The notes below the pieces were generated by a model. It was not told the DNA's origin, ran no database searches, and was given only the letters and a program-made list of their open reading frames with translations. Both the position numbers and the translations under genes were made by a program. A DNA stretch of 64,000 nucleotides from Cacajao melanocephalus (taxonomy: Eukaryota; Chordata; Mammalia; Primates; Pitheciidae), in contig CAUYLG010070438.1 of assembly GCA_963573385.1 (NCBI GenBank), positions 1 to 64,000 on the forward strand. The letters are read 5' to 3'. Of the stretch, positions 1-15,824 are shown piece by piece (within the stretch, counting starts at the first letter, position 1; each line of letters starts with the position of its first letter).

Positions 1-178
1 GTGGGGAGGTTGGGGAGGTATAACATTGGCAGAAATACCTGATGTAGGTGACAGGGGGATGGAGACAGCAAACCACCATGGCATGTGTGTACCTATGCAA
101 CAATCCTGCAAGATCTGCACATGTACCCCAGAACTTAAAGTACAGAAATCAACAACAACAACAAAAAACACACAAAAA
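1..178 (+). mobile_element. 3' end of a LINE-1 element
   Basis: The window opens inside the L1 3'UTR. It shows the usual run of text ending in a 'cagaacttaaagta' motif and then a CAA/A-rich tail. The rest of the element lies to the left of the window, so its length is unknown. Sequence similarity to primate L1 3'UTRs suggests an L1PA-type copy. The open frame at 26-298 runs through this tail and is not a gene. Confidence 0.85.
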
Positions 179-261
179 ACCAGGACATTCATTTATCAAC
201 AGTTTATTGAACACTTGATATTTCCTAGGCACATGTCAGTAAAGAGCCATATCATATCAAC

Positions 262-1000
<739 letters not shown>

Positions 1001-1003
1001 ATG

Positions 1004-3484
1004 TAGCTATTTCATTGACACAGTACTTTGTTTCCTCTGGATAAATATCAAGCAGTGGGATTGCTACTTGCTGGGATCATATTTCTATTTTTACATTTTT
1101 TTGAGAAATGTTCATACTGTTTCCCATAATGCCTTTAATAATTTCCATTTCCACCGACAGTGTATAAGAGTTCTTTTTCTCTGCATCCTCACTTAATTTT
1201 GTTATTTCTTGTCTTTTTGATAACAGCCATTTTAACTGGAGTGAGAAAATATCTCGTAGTTTTGATTGCATTTCCTTGATGATTAGCAGTGTTTAGCATT
1301 TTAAAAATATACTTATTGACCATTTGTATGTTTTCAGTAGAGAAATGTTTCTATTTTTGCCTATTTTTGAATGGATTCTTCTTCTTTTTACTGTTTAGTT
1401 GTTTGAGTTCCTTGTAAATACTGGGTACTAGTTTCTGTTAGATGAATAGATTTCAAATATTTTCTTTTATTCCTCAAGGTAATCTGTTTACTCTGTGGAT
1501 TGTTTCCTTTGTTTAACAGAAGCTTTTTAGTTTGATATAGTTTGCTTTTCTATTTTTGCTTTTGTTGCCTAAGCTTTTGAAGTCATACCCCTAAAATCTT
1601 TTCCTAGAAAACTATCCTGAAGCATTTACCTATGTTTTTTTCCAAAGCATTTTACCTGTTTTCTTCTGAAGCATTTTACCTATGTTTTCTTCTAATATGT
1701 TTATAGTTTTGGGTCTTACATCTAAGTCTTTAATCCATTTTATGTTGATTTCTGTGTATGGTGAGAGTTTGGGATCTGTTTTTTTTTTTTTTTTTTTTCT
1801 TTCTTCTTCTGTATATAAGTATCCAGTTTTTCAGTCTTAATTTATTGAAAGAGGGTATCTTTCCCAGATTTTTTGGTGCCCTTGTCAGAAATCAGTTGGC
1901 TATAAATATGTAGATTTACTTCTTGGGTTTCTATTATGTTCCATTAACATATCTGCCTGTTTTTATACCAATATCATTTGGGTTATATAACTTTGCTCTA
2001 TATTTTAAAGCCAGGTAGTGTGATGCCTCCAGCTTTGTTCTTTTTGCTCATTCAATGTGTTTTTGTGGTTTCACATGAAATATAGGATTGGCTTTTTAAA
2101 AAATAATTCTGTGAAGAATGTCATTGGTATTTTGGTAGAGATTTCTCTGAATATTTTGGTCATTCTCCCAATGCATGAGCATAAAATATCTTTCCATTTT
2201 TTTCTCTTTTATTTATTTCATCAATATTTTATAGTTTGCATTGGTAACCATAAAACATATTTTTCACCTTTTCAGTTAAATTTGTCCTAGACATTTAAAT
2301 TTTTTGTAGCTATTGAAAATACTATGGCTTTCTTAATTTATTTTCCATTAGTTTTTTCTTGGTGTACAGAAATGCTACCTAGTTGTGCATATTCATTTTG
2401 TATTCTATAACTTATATGAGTGTTTTTTTTTAACAGATATAAGAGTGTTTTGGAGGTGTCTTTATGCTTTCCTATGTAAAGATTATGTCACCTGTAGCGA
2501 AGTACAGTTAAATTTCCTCTTTTTCTGTTTTCATGCCCTTTATTTCTTTCTCTTGCTAAATTGTTCTAGCTATATTTACAGTACTATGTTGAATTAAAGT
2601 GGTGAAAGTTGGAATATTTTCTGTGTTCAATATGATGTTAGCTGTGGGTTTGTGTTACTGCCTTTATTTTGTTGAGGTGTTTCTTCCGCATAAATTTGTT
2701 AAGACTTTTCATCCTGAATGGATGTTCGGTTTTATCAAGTGATTTTTCTGTGTCAATACAATGATTATGTTTTTGTGTTCTTCAATCTGTTAACATGATT
2801 CATTACATTTATTAATTCGTGTATGTCAAAGCATTCTTACATCCCTGGGATAAATCTCATTTGATCATAGGGTATGATTGTTTTTAATGTGCAGTTTGAT
2901 TTGGTTTGGTACTATTTACTTAAAAATGTATATATCTATCAGGTATATTTACCTATAGTTTCTTTTTTATTCTCATATTCTTGATTGGTTTTGGTATTAG
3001 AGTTTTACTGGATTTGTAGAATGAGTTAGAAAAAAATTCTTCCTTTCTGAATTTTTAAAATCATTTGGGAAAAGGATTTGAGTTCTCAAATGTTTGGTAG
3101 AGTTTAGCAGTGAAGACATTGATGCTGGAATTTACTTTGTTGGAAGACTTTTTATTACTGATTTAATTTTGTTACATGTTACTGTTCTGTTTACATTTTC
3201 TGTGTCCTCCTGGCTTAATCTTGATAGGTTACATGTGTCTAGGACTTAACCATTTTCTAAGTTTTCCAATTTGTTAGTGTGTAGTTGTTAACAATAGTCT
3301 CAAATGATTCTTTGTATTTTTACGGTATCGTTTGTAATATCTTCTTTTTTGTTTGGGATTTTATTTACTTGAGTTTTCTCTTTTTTTTTTTTTTTTGTTA
3401 GTGTAGTTAATGAATGGTTTGTCAATTTCATTTATCTTTTCAGAAAAGTCAACTTTTCATTATATTAATCTTTCATCTATCTTG
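1004..3484 (-). mobile_element. Old LINE-1 ORF2 region, reverse strand (part 2)
   Basis: This continues the L1 interrupted at 687. On the minus strand it runs from the ORF2 C-terminus upstream to about the start of the reverse-transcriptase region. No long frame survives; the scattered frames at 1077-1271 (minus) and 2057-2597 (plus) are chance openings. Poly-T stretches near 1780 and 3380 break it further. The upstream part of the element does not continue into the endonuclease domain but switches at about 3485 to 5'-end sequence. Confidence 0.75.
1619..1693. repeat. Three tandem copies of a ~25-bp unit inside the old L1
   Basis: The words 'gaagcatttacctatg', 'aaagcattttacctg' and 'gaagcattttacctatg' recur about every 25 bases, each followed by a T-rich stretch ending in 'tcc' or 'tct'. 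The array lies inside ORF2-derived sequence, where a standard L1 has one copy. It is a local tandem triplication after insertion. Confidence 0.75.
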
Positions 3485-3800
3485 GTCGAGGGAGTCTCTA
3501 TCTGTGTTTTCTTGTACCTCATTGAATTTCTTTAAGGTCATTACTTAAATGTTCTTTTTAGGTATTCCATAGATTTTCTTTTCTATGGAGTCTGTTGCTG
3601 GAAAATTGTGTTTCCTTGGAGGTGTTATGTTTCTTTGCTTTTCATTTTTTGTGTTTCCTTACATGGATATATGTGCATCTGATATAACAGTCACTCCTTC
3701 CAATTTTATGGAGTAGTTTTAATAGAAAAAGACTTTTCTTTAGATGTATATATTGTGTTGGTTGGGTGGCATTTTTTGCCTTTGGTTGTGGATGTGTACA
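3485..3800 (-). mobile_element. 5'-end region of an old LINE-1, reverse strand
   Basis: The text resembles the 5'UTR/pre-ORF1 region of mammalian-wide L1s on the minus strand, including phrases around 'gagtctgttgctgga' and 'gtgttggttgggtgg'. It directly follows ORF2 reverse-transcriptase sequence, so the endonuclease domain and ORF1 appear to be missing. It could instead be a separate L1 fragment that landed next door. Subfamily not resolved. Confidence 0.55.
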
Positions 3801-3883
3801 GTAGTGTATATACAAAAGGAGAAGTAATGAGATAGCACTAAAAGAAATCAGTAGGCATAAATAGAAACTTTTAGACATAAGGA

Positions 3884-4250
3884 CAAATTCTCCTCAATTT
3901 ATGATAGGATGATATCCCAATAAACCCAATATAAATGGAAAATATTTTAAGTTGATAATGCCCTTAATGCATCTACTTCCAAACATTATAGCTTAGCCTA
4001 GCCTACTTTAAACAGTCTCAGAGCACATTCATTAGCCTATAATTGGGCAAAATCAACTAACATAAAACCTATTTTATATTAAAGTGTTGAATATGTTATG
4101 TATTTTACTGACTACTGGTACTGAAAGTGAAAATATAATAGTTACATGAGTAATTTAAGTAGAGTTCTGTTCTACTGAATGTATATTGTTCTGACAACAT
4201 CATAAAGTAGAAAATCATAAATCCAAACCATCTTAAGTTGGGGACTGTCC
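3884..4250 (+). mobile_element. MER2 (Tigger-type) DNA transposon, near full length
   Basis: About 367 bp match the MER2 non-autonomous Tc1/mariner-Tigger family. The core word 'agcttagcctagcctac' is intact, followed by 'attgggcaaaatcaac' and a right end of 'aagttggggactgtcc'. Both ends are recognisable as diverged terminal inverted repeats and the flank contains TA. Family members carry no protein and were mobilised by a transposase supplied in trans. Confidence 0.88.
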
Positions 4251-7200
4251 ATATTAAATTTGCAAACCACAATCAGAAAAAAAGTATACCATTTATTAAT
4301 AATGTTTTTATTTATACAAATAGAATATTTTTTAAGACAATAGAATTACGTGTTTTTGTATTAAATAACAGAGTAACAGGCATAGTTTCCCATGTTATAA
4401 AACTCTGAGGAAAATAAAAAATAACTGTTTGCTCCAGAAAAAACTTGTTCCTGGAAGACAGATTCATGAGCCAATTAAAACAGTGTATTTATCAAGGCTA
4501 GTAGCTTGTTTATTGAGATTTCTTCAAAATTGTTGACTCTCTACACACACCTATCCTAAGCTGTTATGTCAAATATTCTAACCACACTCAACCAGTACTC
4601 TATCTTGCACTATTCATCTTAAAATAATTACGGTCAGTCTTAAAACTCTGTAAATATTTCCCTCTAATGCCCCCATTCTAAGAAACTGTTGAGACTCTTT
4701 TATGGTGGGCTTTCCTTGAGTGATTAGGTCTAATAAATTTAACGTTTGATCAATGGGTTTTTTTGGGGAGGGTGGTCTCTTGAAGAGTAAAAACTTCATA
4801 TCTTTTCTAAATACTACTGTGCACATTAGTGAAACTCAAGCTGGTTAAAAAATACAGAAAAATTCATTTGATAATTTAGTTTTAAAAATGTTATTTAATT
4901 TTCAAACACTTTTAAGATTTCTAAAAATAACCATTTTCAAAATTGTTATTTACTTATATAATTTAAAGTTAGGTGTTATAACTCCTGCATAATGAAAAAG
5001 AAAATTTTACTTTAGCAAAATCTGAGTTTTATTAACCATACAACTATATACATTTGTAACTGCAACATGGAATTTGCAATACAATTTAAGGTACATTTTA
5101 AAGATTTTTCTCATGACTACATGGGGAATCTGCTAAAGTTTAACACCTTACCCTCAACATATCTATGCCTACACATTTCTACCTGATAATTAGAGTTGTA
5201 AAATATTTTTATTATACATTTCCAAATGACAGTTGATAAATGTCTGATATCACATAGGCATTTAAATTAGCACCTTCTCATTTCATAAAATTATTTTCTA
5301 TTTCAATTTTCATAAATGTTATGCTACATTTTTTCTCCTGCATTCTGTGGATCTTCTCTCAAATAGCATAACAATATCATATGAGCTGAAATTTTGGTGC
5401 AGATTAATATGTAACTGGAGAATCTATCTTTTATTAAAAAAACAGAACATTCAAGAATGCATTGTTAATGACTGATTAGAAGCACAAATCACAATAAAAA
5501 TATGGACGAGAGACATTTTTACATGTGGTTTCAATACTAAGTTTATAAAAACACTGAAATAAAACTAATGACAGACAGATTCTTCATTAATTTTCTATTC
5601 TCTATAAAGTATTATTTGATCATTATGTTTATCATTGTGTGTATTATAATATAAATCTTTATTTTATAAATTTCTTAGCAGAATCTTTATCCATAGAATG
5701 CTAACAATCTTTAGTGCTATGTGTTTTATTACAAATTCGAAACTAAATGAGGTCTACATTAAAGAGATTTATCTAAGTTAACTTTTATATAAATTGGGAC
5801 AATCAAGTTACTAAAAGAACACAAAAAATATACAATGATTTTCAAAGGTATTTTTAAAAATCAAACAAAATGTCTAGAACTTTGGTTTTATATTCCTGCT
5901 ATTAAAATGTCATTAAAAAAGTGTATAAGAGTTATTGTTTATTCTCTTTCTGGGATAACAATAAACTCCAACATATACAAAAAGGTAATATGTTATTGTT
6001 ATTTTATTCCTGTTCTCTTGGAAAGTGAGGTTAGTTTCTTTACATAGCAACCTTGTCCCTGGTTTCATAAGCTTCTACCAAAAACACTGTATCATAAGTT
6101 ATGAGGTTTGATACTGAGTGATTATTATAGCTGCATATATGTGGAAATGCTATTTCAAGGTTATTTTATTTCCTATTTGCCACACTTCATACCACAGAGT
6201 AGTACCTAAAAGTTAAATGCATTTTCTTGAAATGAGCCACATGATAAAACAGTGCATAAGAAAATGGCAATAGGGTGCAGTGCAAGTGTGCTGTGAAAAT
6301 GAGTAAACCAGATGTCAGCAATGCTTGAGCTCAGTTGTGGATGTGTTAATTTTCCCCTAGATCTGCTCAGGAAGCTGGCAGGCAGAATCCCTTGCCTCAC
6401 AGAATAGGGAAATAGCTCAGAGTAGGCTCAGAGGCAGAAAATGCAATTGACAGGGGAAAATCATCGAAGCTTATTTTTGAAAAGAAAGTGAAACTGTTTT
6501 TAGTAGGTATTTTGTTTGTTTGTTAAAAAGCAGACTTTATTAATAACTTTGACATATCCAATGTAATGAAACAGAATAGGATAGAGTTTATTGAACTCCA
6601 GGATATGTGAGTGAGCTGATCAGTCTTTATTCTCTATTACATAGATCAAAAAGAATAATGAGAGGTTAAGTCACTTAGTGGACATTATTCTCTGAATCTA
6701 TGGCACAACAAATATATTTTACTGGATATGTTCAATTTTTACATACAGTGTGTTTTCTTCTGAATTAAAAGTGAAGCATTTCCATGAATATCCAACATTC
6801 ATTATTATAATAGTTTCTTAAGAATGAAAACCAGCTATGTCTAGACCATCATCATCATGTCTCTGTATAATGAATGTTTTGTCCTTGCATGAATTGGCTT
6901 TGCAATTCATGGAATCAAAACTGAAGTAAAAATTAGTCATTTTTAAAATATAGTTTTACTGCAAATATTTATTGAGAAATGTCCCAAGTCTATTAATTGT
7001 TGACCAATATTTATTTTTCTTATTTTCTGTAAAATTTTAGACATACATTTATCTGCTCAGAATACTTTATTTTGTAACCTCCTTGGCAGTTCAGTTTGGT
7101 AATATGACAATATTCAATATGATATACTTGAAGCAATGTGTGCAAATTTTGCAAAGTGTCCTTAAATGAGGAAGTGGGGGATGTCCTTCTTTTCTTTCCT

Positions 7201-7461
7201 TCTTTATGCTAGCTAGAATACAGATATGGTGTCTGGAGGTCTGGAGCTGAATCTGACACATCTATCCTGAAGGTTAAGGCCTGAAATGAAGAAACCCACA
7301 ATCCTGATGGAGGGAGCCTGATGCCAGCCCTAGAAAACCTATAGGGAACGTGTACATGAGAATGTTAACAAACTTCTGTTTTGCTTAAGCCATTGTCACT
7401 TTGGATTTTATAACTGTTAGCCAAACCTTATGCTAACTCATTCAAGTCCCTGCCATGTGAT
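4251..7461. other. AT-rich sequence without recognised features
   Basis: I see no gene, RNA gene or confidently assignable repeat in these 3.2 kb. Short frames (for example 5835-6047 plus and 6206-6400 minus) show no domain or codon signal. The stretch is AT-rich with several A/T runs and may hold old repeats too diverged to name. Confidence 0.5.
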
Positions 7462-7935
7462 TGTGAATGTTGTAGGCAGACAAAAGAAAAAAATCCTTCC
7501 TCTCATGGAATTTGTATTCTGGTTTAGGCTAACTAAAAAGGGTTAAAGGAAGGAAGATGCAGAATGAAGGAGTTTTTTTTTTTTTTCTTTTATATAAGAG
7601 GGCCATCAGTGTTCTCTAATAAGGTGATGTTTGACTAGAAACCTTAATGATGTGTAGAAGTAAATCATTCAGAAAGCTGGGGAATAAAAATTAAAAATCC
7701 TGAGGCAGGAGCTTATTTCCTTTGGAAGGTCGGCAGGTCAGAGAGCAGACCGGTGTGCCAGGAGCAGAATGAGTGGTGGAGAGAATGGTGAAGAATGCAA
7801 GGCCTAGGAGGACATTAAAAGATTGGCTTTGTCTTTGACTGTGATGAAAAGCTATGGAAAGGATCTTGTACAGAGAAGTAACATGACGAGGCGCATTTAC
7901 AAAAGTAGGTCTGATAACTCTGTTAACCTGATCAA
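7462..7935 (-). mobile_element. LINE-2 3' region, reverse strand
   Basis: The plus strand reads as the reverse complement of an L2 3' portion. Phrases correspond to the conserved order 'aaaaatcc...ctcatggaattt...cattct', then a gain-of-weight style run 'agggccatcag', then 'ctatggaaaggat...agtaacatgac'. It is strongly diverged and interrupted by a T-run at about 7572. This is an ancient mammalian-wide insertion with no coding capacity left. Confidence 0.62.
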
Positions 7936-8089
7936 AAGGAAGTTACAGGCTTGCCAAATGCTGAAAGGATATTAAAAAATATATGATCTTGTAATGGAAT
8001 ACTTGCTCAAGACCACAAAATGTGATGAATTTTTCTGAATATAATCCATGATTTATAGATGTGAATTGTTACAATCCATATGCAGAGAT

Positions 8090-8303
8090 TTTACACTGAG
8101 CAATATGCGCGCTATTTACATCTAATCTTCACAGCAACCCTAAGATATTTTGAAACCTCATTTTACATATGAGAACAAAATGAATCAAAGTTTTTCCAGT
8201 CACATATGTAGTAAATAGTAGAACCATTTTTAAGACAGAAAATCTGAGTCCAGTCCCACCTGTCTTTTGGGGTACTCTCCTAACAGTATGCAATATTGCC
8301 TTC
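8090..8303 (-). mobile_element. MIR SINE, reverse strand
   Basis: The reverse-strand MIR pattern is clear: 'cttcacagcaaccctaag', then 'cattttacatatgagaa', then 'cagtcacatatgtagtaaa', ending near 'acagtatgcaatattgcc'. This order matches the tRNA-related CORE-SINE MIR family in inverse orientation. Confidence 0.75.
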
Positions 8304-11808
<3,505 letters not shown>

Positions 11809-11846
11809 GCTTTTTGATGGTGTGTTTGCTTTTTGATGGTGTGTTG
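11809..11846. repeat. 19-bp tandem duplication at the edge of an Alu
   Basis: The unit 'gctttttgatggtgtgtt' plus one variable base occurs twice back to back. It lies where the 3' end of the adjacent reverse-strand Alu should be, and that Alu lacks the usual 'gagacagagtctc' stretch. Confidence 0.85.
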
Positions 11847-12107
11847 TTCTTGTTGCCCAGGCAGGAGTACAGTGGCACAGTCTCGGCTCACTGCAACCTT
11901 CCAGGTTCCAGAGATTGTCCTGCCTCAGCCTCCCAAGTAGCTGGATTACAGGCATGTTCCACCATACCCAGCTAATTTTCTGTATTTAGTGGAGATGGGG
12001 TTTCACTATGCTAGTCAGGATGGTCTCCAACTCCTGACCTCAGGTGATCTACCCGCCTTGGCCTCCCAAAGTGCTGGGATCACAGGCATGTGTCACTGCA
12101 TCTGGCT
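11847..12107 (-). mobile_element. Alu SINE, reverse strand, 3'-truncated
   Basis: Alu sequence runs from 'gttgcccaggcaggag' to 'gtgtcactgcatctggc'. The A-tail end and about 25 adjacent bases of the right monomer are missing or replaced by the 19-bp duplication to its left. Divergence suggests an AluS or AluJ copy. Confidence 0.9.
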
Positions 12108-12392
12108 TTTGTTGGTTTTTAAAAACAAATACTGTATAATATAATCAAATCCTGTGACTTACTTTTACAAGTCAAGTGCTAAACAGTCGTGCTTGGTATA
12201 TATTGGTGGCTCAAATATTTTAATTGAACTAAGTCACTAAGTCATGAATTCAATGCTATTTCAGATTATAAATGATGAAATATAAAATTATATATTTTGT
12301 GTTTAAATGAGACAATAAATGTATTTGCAAAAGCTTTCTAACATCAAGTACTTAAGAAGTGACATTTCTCATTCTTCCATTAAAGAAAAATG
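12108..12392. other. AT-rich sequence without recognised features
   Basis: This short unassigned segment lies between the Alu and the L1 tail and has no motif of note. Confidence 0.5.
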
Positions 12393-12645
12393 TATTTTTT
12401 TTTAACGTTTTCAGTGGTACAAGTGCAGGTTTGTTACATAGGTAGGCTGTGTTAGGTGGGTTTATTGTTTTATCACCCAGGTATTAAGCCTAGTATCCAT
12501 TACTTCTTTTTCCTGATCCTCTCCCTCCTCCATTCTTCCACCTGTGAAAGGCCCCAGTGTATGTTCTTTCCCTCTATGTGCTCTGGTGTTCTCATCATTT
12601 AGCTCCTACTTCTATGTAAGAATATGCAATATTTGGTTTTCTAAA
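12393..12645 (-). mobile_element. LINE-1 3'UTR fragment, reverse strand
   Basis: Minus-strand L1 3' end: a T-rich tail, 'acaagtgcaggtttgttac', 'cacccaggtattaagcc' and 'ctcccttctatgt'-like text. Only about 250 bp remain, so this is a heavily 5'-truncated insertion. It looks older than the L1PA copies elsewhere in the window. Confidence 0.8.
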
Positions 12646-12730
12646 CAGAAATTTAATTACAATATCTAACTGCATCAGTACCTTTCATAACTGAGATTCT
12701 TACTCCATTTTATTTAAAAGAAGAAACTAT

Positions 12731-13184
12731 TGTGATGGTTAATATTGAGTGTCAACTTTATTGGATTGAAGGATAAAAAGCATTGATCTTGTGAGGTGTG
12801 TCTGTGAGGGTGTTGCCAAAGGAGATTAACATTTCAGTCAGTGGGCTGGGAAAGGCAGACCTGCCCTTAATCTGGATGGACACAATCTAATCAGCTGCCA
12901 GCATGCCCAGAATTTAAGCAGGCAGAAAGATGTGGAAACAGAGATGGGCCTAGCCTCCCAGCCTACATCTTTTCCATGTGCTGGATGCTTTCTGCCCTCA
13001 AATGTTGGACTCCAAGTTCTTCAGTTTTGGAACTCAGACTGGCTCTCCTTGCTCTTTTGCCTGCAGATGGCCTATTGTGGAACCTTGTAATCTTGTGAGT
13101 TAATAAACACCCATATATACATACATACATACATATATATATATTCCACCAGTTCTGTCCCTCTAGAAAACCCTGACTAATATA
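12731..13184 (+). mobile_element. ERV-L 5' LTR (MLT2A-type)
   Basis: This 454-bp LTR starts 'tgtgatggttaatattgag' and ends 'accctgactaatata', both typical of MLT2 LTRs of the ERV-L group. It is followed by a primer-binding site and internal sequence, so it is the 5' LTR of a partial provirus and not a solo LTR. A TA/CATA microsatellite has expanded near its 3' end (13112-13143). No matching 3' LTR lies downstream. Confidence 0.88.
13102..13107 (+). promoter_or_regulatory. LTR polyadenylation signal
   Basis: AATAAA lies in the 3' part of the MLT2 LTR, where the R-region polyadenylation signal is expected. Whether it is still used cannot be told from sequence. Confidence 0.6.
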
Positions 13185-13189
13185 TATTC

Positions 13190-13207
13190 TGGTTCCAGGA
13201 GTGGTTC
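13190..13207 (+). promoter_or_regulatory. Retroviral primer-binding site, tRNA-Leu type
   Basis: The sequence 'tggttccaggagtggttc' begins six bases after the LTR. It resembles the complement of a tRNA-Leu 3' end, which is the known primer of ERV-L elements, with a few changes. It fixes the LTR/internal boundary. Confidence 0.75.
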
Positions 13208-14720
13208 TAGAGGAACAGAATATTAAGGATGGACTTCTTTCATTGGTTTAGGGGTTCCTGGAGTTGGATGCTTAATATGATTAGACCCTAAAATGCTAAG
13301 ACTCTACTTCTAATAGTATGGAAAGCACTGATAGTGCTTGGTGTGAACTGTTTAGAGAGTTATGTAAGATAAATGCATTTGACACTCCTGATTCATTGCT
13401 CGTGAGGGGGAAGAAGTGTGAAACATAATGAAGCTGGTTGGTTGCTCCTAAGTTCAGGGGAAAAAGTGATGAAAGAAAATGATGAACTCAGAGAGTCTCT
13501 CTCTCAGCTTCAGAAGCAGATTCTGAGCCTCAAATCTGCTGAGATTGCCCTGAGTGAGAGTCTCATCTCCTGTAGAGAAAGAGATGAAATTGTGGAAAAA
13601 ACAGACACAAGCTCTTATCATCCAGGTGGCTGATGTGCAATGGGAAGGTGCATGCCTCACCAGATGTCTACTGTTAAAGTGGGGGCATTGATTGGAAAAC
13701 AATGAGACCCTGCAATTTGGTATGGAGACGTGGGAGGACCCTGATGAAGTTGGGACACCAAGTTTGTAAACTCTGATTAACCCTTTTTCGCCAGAAGAAA
13801 CAGCTTCCCCATTCCCAGTAGTGGCAACATCCCCTCCCTAACCCATGCTGCAGTCAGCCTTTCCACCTTCCTCTGAGGAGATAAACCCTGCACTGCCTGA
13901 GGGAACAGTGACGGCCTACCCTAAGGTAGTTGCCAGGCAAGATAATGTTGATTCTTCTCAGGAGCCACCCCCAACACCCCTGTTTGCTTCTAGGGAGATA
14001 AGTAGACCAAAGTCCCAGCAGGATCCTAGAGGTGATATTGAGAGTGTGACCCATGAGGAGGTGTACCACACTCAAAAAGAATTGCTGGTGTTTTCTAATT
14101 TATATGAACAGAAATATGGAGAACAGGTATGGGAATAGATATTAAAGGTGTGAGATAATAGTGGAAGGAATATAGAGTTGGAGCAGGCTGAATTTACTGA
14201 TTTGGGCCCACTAAGTAAGGACTCTGCATTTGATTTTGCAGCTCTGGGAGTTAGAAGAGGTTCTAATAGTTTATTTGCTTTGTTAGCTGAAATATGGATT
14301 AAAAGATTGTCCACTGTGAGTGAGCTGCAAATGCCTGATCTCTCTTGGTTTAATGTAGGGAGATTGGGGTGGTGGATTGGATTAGACCTACTCACATTAG
14401 ACTGGCTCATCCCATCTGGGAGGGTCCAGAAGATGTACCCTAGACCATTGCCTTGTGAAACAGATTTGTGAGGGCAGTACCAGCATCTTTGAAGAGCCCT
14501 GTAATTGCTCTTCTCTGTTTGTCAAAGTGGGAAATGCAGTCACTCAACTACATAATTTAAATATAATGGGAATCACTGGATCTGGAGGTGGCAGGGGCCA
14601 AGTGGTGGCACTCAACCATCAAAGGCAAGATGGGCATAGCTACCTTAATGGACAGCAGAGGCAAAGAGGCAATCAGAGTAGTCTTACTCATGTAGAGCTC
14701 TGGCATTGGCTAATTAATTA
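13208..14720 (+). pseudogene. ERV-L gag remnant
   Basis: After the primer-binding site comes a leader and then gag-derived sequence. Broken frames are visible at 13418-13633 (a charged segment rich in Glu, Ser and Leu, coiled-coil-like), 13845-14138 (Pro/Ser-rich, then EEVYHTQKE-type text) and 14178-14721 (capsid-like, rich in Leu and Trp). Frames change several times and stops separate them, so no full Gag can be made. The assignment rests on position and similarity to ERV-L; domains inside Gag are not individually certain. Confidence 0.7.
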
Positions 14721-15824
14721 GTGTTCCCAGAACTGAAATTGATAGGAAGCCTACTGCATTCCTACTTAATTTATACAAGCAGAAAACTTCTAGGTTGAAT
14801 GGACAGAAGACTAATTTGAATTATAAAAACAGAGAATCATAGGCCCTCAATCAATTTCCAGACTTGAGCCAGTTTACAGACCCAGAACCCCTTGAATAAA
14901 GGGGAAGCTGGGTCCACTTGAAGAAGGACCTTACTACACATCCAAAAATTTATGCTATTAACATTTCTCTCATCTTTCCACAAGGAAACCTCTGACCTTC
15001 TACCAGGGTAACTGTGCACTGGGGAAAGGGAAATGATCAGACATTTTGTGGACCATTGAACAGGGCTCTGAGCTGACATTGCTTCAAGGGGACCCAAAAC
15101 ATCATTGTCCTCTAGTTAAAGTAGTGGCTTATAGAGATCAGGAAATTGAGTTTTAGCTCATTCTGACTTACAGTGGGTCCAGTGAGTCCCTGGACTCATC
15201 CTGTGGTCATTTCCCCAGTGCTAGAATGCATAATTGGCATAGACAGCAGCTGACAGAAGCCCTTTGGGCCTCTTTGGCTTCCTAACTGGTAGGGTGAGGG
15301 CTATTATGGTGGAAAAGGCCAAATGGAAGCCATTAGAGTTGTGTCTACCTAGAAAAAAGTAAATAAAAAACAATATCGCATCCCTAGAGGGACTGTGGAG
15401 ATTAGTGTCACCATCAAGGACTTGAAAGACGCAGGAGTGGTAATTCCCACCTCATCCCCATTCCATTCTCCCATTTGACCTGTGCAGAAGACAGATGGAC
15501 TTGGAGAATGACAGTGGATTTTCATAGGCTTAACCAAGTGGTGACACCATTTTCAGGTGCTGTATCAGATGTGGTTTATTGCTTCAGCAAATTAACACAT
15601 CTCCTGGTACACTGTATGCAGCAATTGACTTGGAAAGTGAGTTTTTCTACATTCCTGTCCATAAGGCCCACCAGAAGCAATTTTCCTTCAGCTGGCAAGG
15701 CCAGCAATATACGTTTACTGTCCTATTTCAGGGGTATGTCAGCTCTCCAGCTTTATGTCATAATCTTATTTGGAGAGTTTGATTGCTTTTCACTTCCACA
15801 GTATATCACACTGTCCATTACATT
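14721..15824 (+). pseudogene. ERV-L pol remnant (reverse transcriptase start), truncated
   Basis: The reverse-transcriptase domain is recognisable from about 15408 ('IKDLK' and 'GVV' words). It continues through the frame at 15579-15782, which holds the motif-A word 'AAIDL' and the conserved 'QGQQYTFTVL' and 'SPALCHNL' words. The region 14721-15400 has decayed frames that fit protease/linker. Sequence identity stops at about 15824, within the YxDD motif: the first two residues are encoded and a CA/TA microsatellite follows. RNase H, integrase, the dUTPase region known from ERV-L, and the 3' LTR are absent. Confidence 0.75.

Noticed and set aside
13208..15824. Coding-competent endogenous retrovirus
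   Set aside because: Gag and pol are broken by frameshifts and stops, pol ends within the active-site motif, and the 3' half and 3' LTR are missing.
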